64,000 nt of DNA from Enoplosus armatus (Eukaryota; Chordata; Actinopteri; Centrarchiformes; Enoplosidae): assembly GCF_043641665.1 (NCBI RefSeq), contig NC_092203.1, forward strand, positions 8,843,067-8,907,066, in the 5' to 3' direction. The position numbers were made by a program, and so were the translations under genes. A model generated the notes under the pieces. The model worked only from the letters and a program-made list of their open reading frames with translations. It was not told the DNA's origin and searched no databases. Of this stretch, positions 47,199 to 59,420 are shown piece by piece (position 1 is the first letter of the stretch; the number at the start of each line of letters is the position of its first letter).

Positions 47199-50100
47199 GT
47201 CAGAGTGATTGCACGAGTGTCGGCATATTTAACGACGTGCTGCATAAACGACATGTCAGTGTAAAACTCTTAGGTTGGGAGGAAAAGTAAGTAAATGAAT
47301 CAGACTTTTTTGATGCATCAAAACGCCACCAAATCCCATATATTTTTGAATAATAATAATAAATCACATTTTTGTGAATTAGCAATAAAATGCTCAGCAC
47401 CCTGAAGAGTACATTGCCAGTCCCGGCACTATAAATTCTTGTGTTTGACTTGTTTTTACACCCACATATACAGATTTAATAGGGCCTTTTTAATTAAGTC
47501 TCAAAATTGGAACTCAACTTTTGAAGCTACGAATCTGCTACTCTGGCAAATGAATCGTCTGGGTTGCTATATAGAGGGATCAAATGTCTGTGAAAAGTCC
47601 TATTTTCCCGTTAATTACATTTTTGTTTACGCACTCAAAAATAGGCTTCTTTCATGGAGCAAGTTTGTGGAAGTGGTTGTGTTACGTTTTATGTAACAGC
47701 TTTCTTTTTTTTGGTCATGTGAGAGGGCATAAGTTAAAGTGGATTGCATTTGTAAAGGGCAGCTTTTGTCTGCGTTAATTTTATCTTGGTATCAGACCTT
47801 TGAGTCATGACCTCGGCATCAGTACATCTTTGCCATTTTGGTGTTACCCAATGGTGGAGTGACCTCTCGACTCCAGTCCAAATAATGGAAGCAAACACTA
47901 TCTCCTGTTTCAGACTTTAAAATCATCTTTTAAAGGATCTGCTTCACTGTCTTTCTGCTGAATTGTGTCTCCTCTCACTGCACTGCAATTTTCTCTAAAT
48001 AGCCAATTCCCTCATTAGTTGTATGAATCATACATGTAGTTCTCACAGATGCCTGCTAAAAGGTTTTTCAAGCACGTCATAAGTCAGGTGTTGCCTTTTT
48101 CTTCTGTCTTGGCGGCAGCATTACCATCGCTCTGGGAGAGAAACACAAGCCGTCGAAGGGAGAAGCACTGGCTAAGGGACAACTGTCACATCCAATCTGA
48201 GCAGAAGCGGCGGAGCTCAGTCTTAGGGTCACTCCTTTTCTTTTACAGCGTTTTCTTTCTTCTCTCTATCTGATGCCGTACTGTCTAGAGTGACAGGGGA
48301 AGATGGTAAACAGAGACTAGCTGTGATATGGGAGGAAGGTCAGGTGTTAAAAAAGACGACGCTGTCCAAGGCTGTATGAGGACAGTGTCAGCACCTGAGG
48401 GGATGTACTGAACATCTGAACATCGAGTATAGGAAAATAATAAAGGAAAAGGCTTTGGACTTGTATGTTGAGTGTCGCCTTTATTTCACTCACCTTGCAC
48501 ATCTTAGACATGTTTGTTATCTCCTTATAGACAAGACCATGAGACTCTCTACATGGCATTTTCTTTGTCCGTCATCTTGTCGGATTTTGGAGGGAATTTG
48601 CTGGATTTTTTTTTATGGCTGAAAAACAGGAAGAAGAGCGCTGTTCTTCCAGCACGAACGGAGCTAAATCTTTTGGAGCATCTCGCAAAGGGCCAATGGA
48701 AAAAATCATGTCCAACACGTATGTCCTCTAAAGTACAGCCAAAGAACGGAGACAAATGCGCAAGAAGCTGCCAATCCTCCTGACAATTTGTTCATACCAA
48801 GGTATCAGAAGTGGATTTTTCGCCCATAATTATTTGCAGAAACTGCGACATGTAGCACCCTTAAGGTTAGCATTTTGGCATAATTTTACAGAGGAGAGTG
48901 CCACAGCATGAAACAAGGAAAGGGTATAAAACTGGGCTCAATCCCACTATGGACCGTCCACGTGGTATGTTCCCTAAACTACCAAGCCACCAGGACGCCT
49001 CTGCTGTATCCCCCCTTTGTTGTATTTTGCCCGAGGCTTCTTCTCTGGCATTGATCTGCCCGCTTTACATTGCTCTCCTGTGGGCATTGCAATATATCCT
49101 ACATCCATCCTGCGTTCCCACTGCAGGCAATACTGTGTCAAATGTTTCACAGAGGAGCCAAATTAATTTTACTGTAAATCAGAAGTCATGTGTCTCGCAG
49201 TGCTGAACCAACCTTGGTAACTTTTGGGGGATGGAGCACAAAGAGAGGAAATCTTCCACAAGCACGATAAAATCTCTGACGCCCATATATTGACGGGAAA
49301 ACCCATCAATGTTGAGAAAGTTGGACAGCAGAAATTCATCCCGGGCTCTCATGCCATTGACTTTGCCGTAGTGTTTTTGTGATTAATGGCGGGGGATCAA
49401 ACTGTGATCCATATTAAAGCACATGACAGATTTAGTGTAATAAGCCGCGTTTTATGGAGTCTGAACACGGTGATAAAGGACTCCTGAGACTTTTAAGGGC
49501 ATGCTGACATCCTAAGCTGGTAAAGCAGGAGGGCGCCTTCCATTTTGACCACCCCTACGAAGACAGGGAAGCCTAAGTGGACCTTTATCCCAGTCTGAGT
49601 CATAAAAGGTAACTCATGTTGCTCTTTTCTGTTTTTCTCTTTCTTTCGCCTCATGGCTGTCTCTTGTGGCTTCCTGTCATCCCTCAAACTGCACTAATGA
49701 ATGCTTTTTTTTTCTGCAAACCAAAGACTCTTACCAGACTACAAATATCTTGGACTGAAAGGATCATAAACAAAGTGTGTGTAGTATCACCCTCACTGGC
49801 TTGGTTGTGTTTTATTTTAGCTCTTTCTTTCCTTTTATTTCGTCCTCCATAACCTTCCAGGAATGAGGCTATCATTCAGTCAGTGGACCAATGTTTCGGT
49901 GCTGCCTTATAGAATGACCAACTGGCTGAAGTCCAGCCAACATACAGTACATTTTGTGAAAGGATGTTTTTCTTTATGTAACTAGAGAAGTATCTTCAAA
50001 TAATCCTTTCTGACTGCAGTAAGGTACTCCTTGCATTATTTATGTCCACAATGCATAATCTACATCTCCGAATTTCTCTTATTTCCGTGAAACTTTTGGA

Positions 50101-53100
50101 GACTGTGTTGATCCGCAGAGGCAGAATTTACCTCTGCTTCACCGCTGTGATTCAGGCTCTCCACCGGCCCCCTGCCTGCCTGCCTTGCCTGGCTCCCCAC
50201 ATGTCTCCTCTTTTAGCACATTCCCAGGATGGGTGCCTCACATCGCCAGCCTTTAGTCCATACCATCTGATCCCAGTGCACCCCAACGCTGCAATTAAGC
50301 CAGATCCAACCATGCATATGGATCAGTGCTGCTCCTCTTGATTCCCTCCACTCCTCTGCCTGGGACAAAAAAGGAACATACAGTAAAGTGAGGACCTCAC
50401 AATTAGGCCATCCGATTATTCTCCCTTGCTAACGATGACAAGGGAGCTGCCATGCACATTTGCTTAAATTCATGTGTGATGAAATGCACTTATTTGTAAT
50501 TCATTTTGAAGCCTACCATCATATCTAGAGGGGACGTACGTGCCATAGTGAGAATATATTCAGCATTTCTCACTGCACACAATACATTAAACAACAGCTT
50601 CACTTCTACTTTATCCCTCTGTGGATTCTTGACACAGTGGGAGTCCACAGAAAGCATGGAATTCAATTTGGCAGTGGAGTCAGTATGCATACAGCTGTGC
50701 AGTCTTTATGGTAGAAGGGTTATAGTAATCTGTGTTAAAGAAACTCCTCTGATATCGACGTGTTTAGCTTCACCCTATGACGCTTCTGCAGCACCTTGTA
50801 AGCCTTAATAACCTATTACACATATACACAACACATGCATCGACAGCCGCACCAACTGTGTGCGTATAACACGCCTCGCGAGACGCTGCAGTGCTAATTA
50901 CCCCATGCTGTGCAGCGGCGGTGATAATATCCACCACACGACCCTCCGAGCTGACGAGGTGGCGTGCATAAAATGGTTTCTAACATCCAGATTCTCCATC
51001 TTTCTTTGCTTAAGTTTTGCTTTGTTTGTGAGGTTTACTTATTTTTTTTTTTTTTTCCCCCTTCCCTGTGAAATTGCCCATTTGGATGGGGGCCAAATGG
51101 CTCAGTGTGCCCCAAAGAGAGCTCTGACTCCAACTTCCCATCTGGCAGCAATGCCCCCCCCCCATGCTCGTGTGCAGAAAGCAAAGCACCAGTTCTGCCA
51201 TCCTCCTTTCTTTCTTCTATAACCTCTCTGCCTTCCTCACCAGTTTTGCTTCCCTTTAGGCTCACTGGGACTGTAGTGACTCTGCCACGTCTTCACAAGC
51301 TGGCAACTACCCTAACGTCCCCTAATTTAAAGCTAATAATTTACCAATGCTGTCTCGCTAATTGTAGCATGTTTGTGAGTATATTGAATGCATTTAGGCC
51401 AAATTACCAACAGCAGTTGCTGCTGAGATTAATTGATTTATAGACTTCATTATAATTAACCCCATGTGCATCTTTTTAGAGCATGACTATTGATTTACTG
51501 ATTCACGAGCATTCTTAGCAGTTTCTCATTTTCACAGTCACTCTGCTCAGCTAAATCAACAAAACAAATGGAGATTTGTTTTCTTCATGATTAAGGCGAT
51601 TTGCAAAGTGATGATGGGAGGGACACAGTGTCAAGGCAGAGAAACGTAGATACAATATAGGCTTATTTAACCGCACCAATTGTCTTAAGTAAATATTCCA
51701 TTTTATGAGAGTATAAAAAGTCTATGAAAGTTTACTTTTCTCAGCTACTGTGAATTAGCAAACTTTTTTTTCTTTAAGTGTTTCAGAAGTGTCATAAAGG
51801 CTGAATTTGATCTATACAGTAAATCCCCTCAGTGGAGAGCATAAAGATCCAGCGCATCAAAGATATTATACCCTCTGCTTATTTGAAAAAAGGGCACACA
51901 CCTAAAAGGAAAATCCTACAGCACTGCAGTTCACATGAAGACAGCTGACTGATGTTTCCTTTTTATGCACCCATGCTTGCCTCCATTCTCAACCTCATGT
52001 TCAACTCGAATTGACACAGACGAGGCATCTGGCTATATTTATATACATTTCACTGTCAGGTTTGAGAAAGGTGCACAATTCCCTCCTTGTGAAAAACAAA
52101 CGAGGGAGGAAGAGGAACCTTGGTAATTGTGTTTGGAATTTGCATAGAAAAAAACTACTTCCAAGGCCTCTTTATTTAACATAAAGCTTGTGGTGTGATC
52201 TCCAAAAAGTGGTGTAATTACAGAAAGATCAAATAAAGCAAAAGTGGCTAATGCTAATACCCACTCTCACTCCGGACTGTTATGAGGAAAAAGGAGAGTA
52301 GAGGGATGGGGCCCATTAATAATGAATCCAGTGTCATCATTAAGGCACCAAATGATTAAAACATATCTCCCAGCTTCAAACGCTGCTTTGCTACCCCAGA
52401 AAATGCTGCAGTCGTGGATGTGCAAAGCGAGCGAGCCCTTCAGTCTGCTTGTGAAATAAAGTTTTGCTTTTTTTCTTTCATCTTTACTCCCCTTTTTTTG
52501 GTGTGTTGAAACACCACAGCACCAGCATTCCCTTTTGAAAACAAAAAAACACCCCAATGTTATGTAATGTAATGCAACCCATAGATCTGCACCGACGTTT
52601 CTCAGACACGCCAGGTTGGAAATCATCTTTGAGTCCTCTCGGTTGAGTTGTCACCTGGAGAAAATACAGCCCAGCCTAAAGAACCACAGTAACCTGCTGC
52701 CTGTTGTTGCTCAGCGCCTCTTCTGAAGAACAGACGACGTAACACAGCAAAGCACATCTCGTTAAATAAAGGTGACATTCATTGACATGCAGACACTCAA
52801 TGGGATGCCATGTCTGACTCGGTTTATTTTCTCATCTCTTTATTTCCAATTTCCCATGTTTTCCACACTTTCCACCCAGAAGTCATTGTGATGCCATGCC
52901 CGTGCTCAGTTTTATCAGTGTTGTGCTGTCAGCGCTCTGCCTCCGTTGGTGTTTTTTTTGTTTAAATCCTTTGACAAGAAGACCCAAGGGGCTTCGGGTT
53001 TGTCTCCATTAGTGGCTGTGGCACGTCTGGAAGGAGGGCAAAATGATCTCTAATGGAATGGTAATAGTCCCCCAGGGCCGTGTGTCTGCTGCCCTGTGCA

Positions 53101-54072
53101 CCACTCTTTGATGTTAGGGTTCACCTCCACTGGCTGGTGTTGTAGGTCAGTGTACAGCTGACCCTGGCTAACTAAGCTACCGACACACCTGACAGAAACC
53201 CCAGTGTGTGTTAATGGCCCTTACCTCATAATGCTGTATAGCATAGCAGCTGAAAAACCCAACTTCCCGATCCGGTCTTTCGGGAGTTAACCTGAAGCAT
53301 ACGTCAACAGTTCTAATAACGTCAGGAACTCGCATTGATATGCCAAGATAAGTTCAGTCAGCCGATATAGAGTGATCTGACACCAAGCTCAGCACAGCAG
53401 AGACCGGGGACTGTCGGTAATAGAGATAAGTTAACCTACAGGTGGATGGTTGGTGGAGGTGGGGCCTATGAAATGCTATATGAATATATGCTATAGTAAC
53501 AGCAGAGCTCCAAACCAAATATAAGGTTTAGGGTGAGGAAATTATAGGAATATGTCTTTTGCAGGAATAACAATCAGCCTCCTGCTTAATATAGTTCATA
53601 GAGTGAAAGTGGTGGGCGGTGAGGCTGAATGAGTCAGCATTTCCACCAACAGTCCTTGGAAATCCCACCTAATCAAACCAAATAGCCGTGAACTTCATCA
53701 AACTTGCTCATTAGAGCTGAATACATTTTTCAGGAGATTTGAATTACTTGTGACCGAACTTCTTGTGTTCCCCATTTTAAACGATCTGAACCACAAGCTG
53801 TAAGCACCGTTTCGCTCTGAAAGAGAACGAAAACCTCCATTTGTGTAATTCAGGAAAAACCAACCAGCCCTCCGATGTGTTGGGGGGCAACTCTGCACAT
53901 GGGGGGTTTGGGGTTTCATACATGTGATAACCAAAGTCATCAAGCTAAAAACGAGGCTGTTTCTGGTTGACATTCTGATGATTTAATTATATTCAAAGCT
54001 TTTTTTTGTCTCGCAATGACGCACATGCTACCCCTCCTGACATTGCAACATATTTGTATGCTTTGGGGTCTC

Positions 54073-54089
54073 GGGGGGGGGGGGGGGGG
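54073..54089. repeat. Poly-G run, 17 G
   Basis: Seventeen consecutive G on the sense strand. Confidence 0.9.
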
Positions 54090-54470
54090 TGGTGTATGCT
54101 TTGCACCGTGTTTGTGTGTGTGCATTCTCTCCCAGGCGTCTGTAAGCTGCTTGACTTTGGCGAGTTTAAATGACATTTTTTGGGTCCATTATTTTGTTTT
54201 AAGTGCCCCGCCTCAGCCCAAGCCCCCTCTCGAGATCTGTTGTGTAACTTCCACTCCAAACTGCAAATCCATTAGCGTGTCGAGCACGGCCAATCACTGT
54301 CACTGATGAATATGTCTGTCTGCAGCCTCTGTTGAAGAAGTCACATCAGCTGAAGGTGTAGTCGGGGAAAAGGGGAGGGGTGGAGTCGTGCTGGACTGGC
54401 TCACAGAACATCACACTAAATATACTGTAAAACCAGATGGAGGCAATTTACTGGTCATTGTTGATTCGCT

Positions 54471-54471
<1 letters not shown>

Positions 54472-54516
<45 letters not shown>
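54472..54516. repeat. (GT)n microsatellite, about 22 units
   Basis: An uninterrupted array in intron 3. Confidence 0.97.
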
Positions 54517-54519
<3 letters not shown>

Positions 54520-55700
54520 CCGTGTCAGTGTGTCCTAAATTACCCAAGTGGAGGGATGAGTGCTGCAGCTCGGTGCCAGAAAATGACAAACTGCCCATTT
54601 AGCCCATTGTAGGTGTCAATTTTAATGCAGAGGTTTAGCTCCGTTTTTGACACTTCTTAAGCATTTTGCTCTGTGAAAACATGTAATGAGTCCGATTTGA
54701 ATCACAAAATGCATGTGTGTCTGTGAGCGGTGTGCTGTTGTTCGAGCACACACATCTTGAGGCTCTTCAGGAATCTTTCTTTTTTTGGTTTCCTGACTCG
54801 AGAGTGGACATTTAATAATAGCCCACATTTCAAGTTATGAGCGAAGCTGCTCAGCAGTTTTACTGTCTTGATGGCTCCCCCATGGTATATTCATGGTGTC
54901 CTCTAAACTTCAGTTTGATGTTCTGAGCCTGGGCAATTGCACCAAAACACAATTTCCAGCACAATAACAGAGCAGACAGTGGACTCACCGTCGGGGTAAC
55001 TCCGCTGTAAAACAACCCATCACTGCTGCTGCAGAAAGACAACATGGGACAGCGATTCTGGGGTTGTTTATACTTTGAGACTGTACCTGGCAATTTATTT
55101 GATGAGTGAGTTGCTCGAACTGTGGGTCACTGAGACCTATTAAAAGCTCAGTAAAAAACTTCAAAAACACATGGCTGGTAAAATAACTTTTTTTTGGCTC
55201 TGCAGCATCATTAAAGTTCTGGGGAATAGAAAAAAAAATGTCACCCTCTCGTAGAGCTGGAGACATTTTCAACAAGTGCTCTGCAGAGAGGCATAGTAGA
55301 TTCACACTCTTAACACAGTGGAGCCTTTTGGCTTAAATGAATTTGTCACGTTTCCTCTAATTTGTTGTACTTAGCGGATGCAGCACCTCTGTTGTCTGCA
55401 ATGTTTCTAAGATGTGTCCGTGTTCTTTTGGCACTTGGATATTGACTCTGATTCATTATCCAATAGATTTGAAATCCTGTTCAACCGATTATCCAGCGAT
55501 AGTTGTGCACCTGTGATTTGACTGATGAAGACAACATTAGTCAGTTTGCACAATTAAAGGCTGCAAATCAACCAGCGTGCTGCAGTCTCGGCTCTGCATG
55601 CGGAACCTTATTTTTGCAGATTTTAGATGTAAGTGCTTGTAAACTACATTCTGATGTGATGAGTGTTAACAAACTGATAATAGTTGGGTGTTAAGAGATA

Positions 55701-55722
55701 ACACACACACACACACACACAC
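55701..55722. repeat. (AC)n microsatellite
   Basis: Eleven AC units. Confidence 0.95.
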
Positions 55723-56547
55723 GAGTGTTGATCATGACCACCGCCGTTTGTTACCTCGATTAGTATTCGGCGGCGCTCTCGTCTCTTTGGCTGGCTCTGT
55801 TGTTTGCCCGCGCTGATTGGAGGGCCTCTGGTTAATTTAGATGCAGGGAAGCGGTGACAGAAGAGGGCTTATTAGGGCTGTGAGCCCATCCCGCTTAAGT
55901 GCAGAGTCTCCAGTTCCATTTTCATTTGCCTCCATTATTGAATTTGCTGGCTTCTCATTCGCCCTGATTGCATTTTGTGTCACCTCTAAAAAAAATTTAA
56001 AAAATTGGTCTCCCTCAGAAGTACTTTGACACTCGGACAGGAGACTGTCTTTATGATAGTAAAGTGAGGAGACAAAAGTTTAGAGATTGACACTAGAATA
56101 CCTTTTTTTATGAGGTCTGAGTCAAAAGTTTTCTTAATCATGATTGCTGTGAAACCTGTATGCCTGTGGGTGTATTTTGGTGAGAGAGGAACATTAGCAA
56201 AAGGAGAAAGGGAGTGTTTATGTCTGTGTGTGTGTTTATAAGGCAGAGAGGCAGCGTGATAGACGGTTGGAGCAAGAGTGGGTGGAGGAGGAGAAGAAGA
56301 GTGATGGCAGGGATTCATTTAGCATCCATTGAAGCTTTAGAGTTGGAAAAAAAAAGTGTCATCTCCGCCTCCACCTTTTAGCTGCCTCCTCCAGCACCTA
56401 CACAGCTTCCATAATCTCCTAACGTGAAGCGTTTTTCATAAGGATTCATCGCAAAACAATATCATTCGAGACTGCGAAATTTAATCAGGGGCTTTAAAAC
56501 ACAATTATGGTTATCTGGGAGGACACGGCAGCAGCGCTCCAGATCGT

Positions 56548-56597
56548 GGGAGGGGGGCTGGGTGGGGGGGGGCAAAGGAGAGGGGGGGGTGGAGGGG
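56548..56597 (+). other. G-rich tract with G-quadruplex potential
   Basis: At least five runs of three or more G (including two runs of eight) lie within 50 bases on the sense strand. The end, ggaggggacctccccc, adds a short GC hairpin. In the erbb4 pre-mRNA this would be intronic RNA able to form a quadruplex. Confidence 0.6.
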
Positions 56598-58435
56598 ACC
56601 TCCCCCGCACTGTCTGCGCCCTAGCGCTCCTCTCCCATTTGTCACCAAGCACAATATCTCTTTGGCTGGCAGAGCTAATAATGGAGAAGTGGGGAAACGG
56701 GACTCTGGAGACCCACCTCCGCCTCTCCGTGAAGATCAGATAAGTTCTCCTCAAGTCAGAGGCCCAGAGCCACTGTGGATTTGCTTGTAAGGATTGTATC
56801 ATTTATAAAACACAGCACACCCCCTGTGACAGCTTTTTAGGTGTGTGAATAATGCAGCTCTTTATCAAATGTGCAACTGCAGGAGCAAAATGTTTCCCCT
56901 ACTGGAAGGAAACGCAACACTACCCACTTTGCACTTTGAGAAGTTCATTTCATTTTGGTCACTGGCTCCACCAAACCCCCTTTTTGCTGATGTTTTGCTT
57001 TCTTGTTGCCTCGAGGCAAACTAGTTGCCATTTTCTGTCTCTATTATCTTGGCGATCTGCAGTCATTTATCTACCAGCGGCTTGTTTGCAGTCTGGAGAC
57101 TTTACAGTTATTCATGGGATTTGAGAAGTCGTTTTCACTTAAGCAGCTACTTTCTCAACAGTTTTTTTTTCCCTCTTTAGAGTAAACATGCTTGGAGGCA
57201 CTGTACGTTGGAGCGCTTCACAATTACACACAGAGGGTTTCCTAAGGGACCGACTGCTTGTTTTCCAATCCAGTCATGTGTTTACCTCAAATCGTGGGGT
57301 TACTCTAGATTGGCTGAGGAGATAAATCCACAACTTAACTTTAATTATGGGTAGTTTGATTTTGGTGAGATGTAGCAGACACAACCACACAGACTCGGAC
57401 CCTGACGCACCAAAACACACACCCACAGTGCCAATTAACCGCCCTGCTCATGCACACACAAACTTCCTCTCCTTATTCACAATTCCCACTCGTAACACTT
57501 GTATGTGTGTCTTTTTTTCAGGACATCTCTTTGTTCTCTTTCAGCTGGAGTGCAGTTCATTCAAGACAGCACAGTGTGGGCCATAAGATGAAACAGACTT
57601 TTACACTAGTGTGGGGAACTCAACGCTTTATTGTTCCCCAGTTCGACTGATCCCGTTGCAGCGCTCTCCGGTTGCCTCGTATGCGTGTGTGAAGTTCAAA
57701 GTGCCTCATGAAAACCTCGATACAGATGCTGTTTGGCTTGGAGCGAGGCAACCTCTGTTGATGGACTGTTTTTAGCCTGTTTTTGGAGGATTGTTTTGTT
57801 AGGAGTTTTATTTTATTTTCGCTCGCTTACTGTTTAAGAACAGTAATTTCTACAGATGGTTATCATAAGCACATTGTTATGTGAGGGAAATTGAAAATGT
57901 TGCTCAGGACAGCAAAAAGAACTTGAACACAATCTCCCCGTTTCTCTGACTTTACTTCATTGGCTCTCAAGCGAGTCATTATTTTCCAGAGTCGCACATT
58001 TGTTGCGGTTTCAGTTGTGTTATGTTCATCGGTGTTCCCTGAAGAGGTTGCACTCTAAGAAAATGAAGGCAATTTGTTTCATTCCCCACTCCGGCACCTT
58101 CTGTCATGCCAGCTGTCTGCGCTGTGTCACAGGCCACGCAGGCCGCACCGAGGACCAGGAAGTGATGCATGTAAATGACTGCAAAGAGCTTACACGCACA
58201 CACACGCCGTGAATTCTCAAATAAAAGCCAGTCTTCAAATAATGGCCCGCAGGGTCACCAATAAAGGCCGTGTAAGAAATACATTTGTGGGGAGATGAAA
58301 GTACTTGACTGACTAAATTCACAACGATCTACATTTCTGCTGCATGAACTCCTTCAGTAGATCACAGTCATCCCAAACTCACCTTTTAGTTGCTCTGAGT
58401 TTACCTTTTTAACACTCACTCACTTATTTATTCTT

Positions 58436-58486
58436 TATATATATATATATATATATACATATATATGTGTATATATATATATATAC
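58436..58486. repeat. Interrupted (TA)n microsatellite
   Basis: TA tracts broken by TACATA and TGTGTA, and self-complementary. Confidence 0.95.
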
Positions 58487-59189
58487 ATGAACTTTTAATG
58501 ACTTCTCATTAAATTTGGCACTACATTGGATCTTGCTGGAGTTTCGAGAAAGCAGGTGCATTCTCCTTCGTTTTTATGAAGCAGGATGCCCTCCCTTGGG
58601 GGCCCTCTGCATTTCTCTCTCAAACTCTGAGTGATTAATTGGCATTTAAGAGGTAAAGCCTCGGCTTAACTCTCCAGCTCTGCCTACAAATGCGAGGCTT
58701 TGTCGACCTGATGCAGCAGAGCTCCAAGATGCTTTTTGCTGTTGGACAGGAGGTGTTTATCATAGGGGTTTCGTCTGTCTGTGCGCAGCACTTCAAATGT
58801 TCACTTGAGAATTTTAGAGGTACTTGACTAAATGTGCAATTTGTCTGCTGTCTTTTTTTTATGTTTACATGCGCATCTAAGGGCTTTCTGGTGCTTGTGT
58901 TTGTGAGTGTGTGTGTGTGTCGGTGTGGCTCAAGAAAAAGAGTGCGCCCGACTGTGGAAAGAAAGAGTGATCATCTCCGTTTCTCTGTTCCCCGTGCTCA
59001 GCAAAGTCGGCCCATCACCGGAGTGAGAAAGTGCATTTCACGCGGGAGGGATGGGTGGGTCCGAGGGGTGGAGGACGACAGAGATGGAGGGATGATCCTA
59101 ATAAAAAGGAGCAGAGTGGATGGCCCGAACTCACTCTGCTTGAGTTGTGTGATATGTGACACACCCGCCCCCGAGACAAGACAATAACG

Positions 59190-59420
59190 GCAAGCGCATG
59201 GACTCATCAGTCGAGGACGGATCACTATTACGGCCTTATTCATCAGCATAATTAGGGAGAGAAAGAGATGTGGGACAAGTGGCTAGCAGCACTGATGAAA
59301 GCTCATCAGCAGGCTCCCTATAGAGCTATGGCCACTGATTGGTGCTGGGGCCATCATTGCCCAGAAACTACTTCAAAATAGGGGCTCTTCGCTCTGCTGA
59401 ACGACAGTAAAATTAACTTA
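59190..59420. promoter_or_regulatory. Candidate conserved non-coding element, intron 3
   Basis: A non-repetitive stretch with catcagcataattaggg, actgattggtgctgg (a CCAAT-like inverted box) and repeated catcag words. Composition suggests constraint, but nothing in the sequence alone proves it. Confidence 0.22.
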
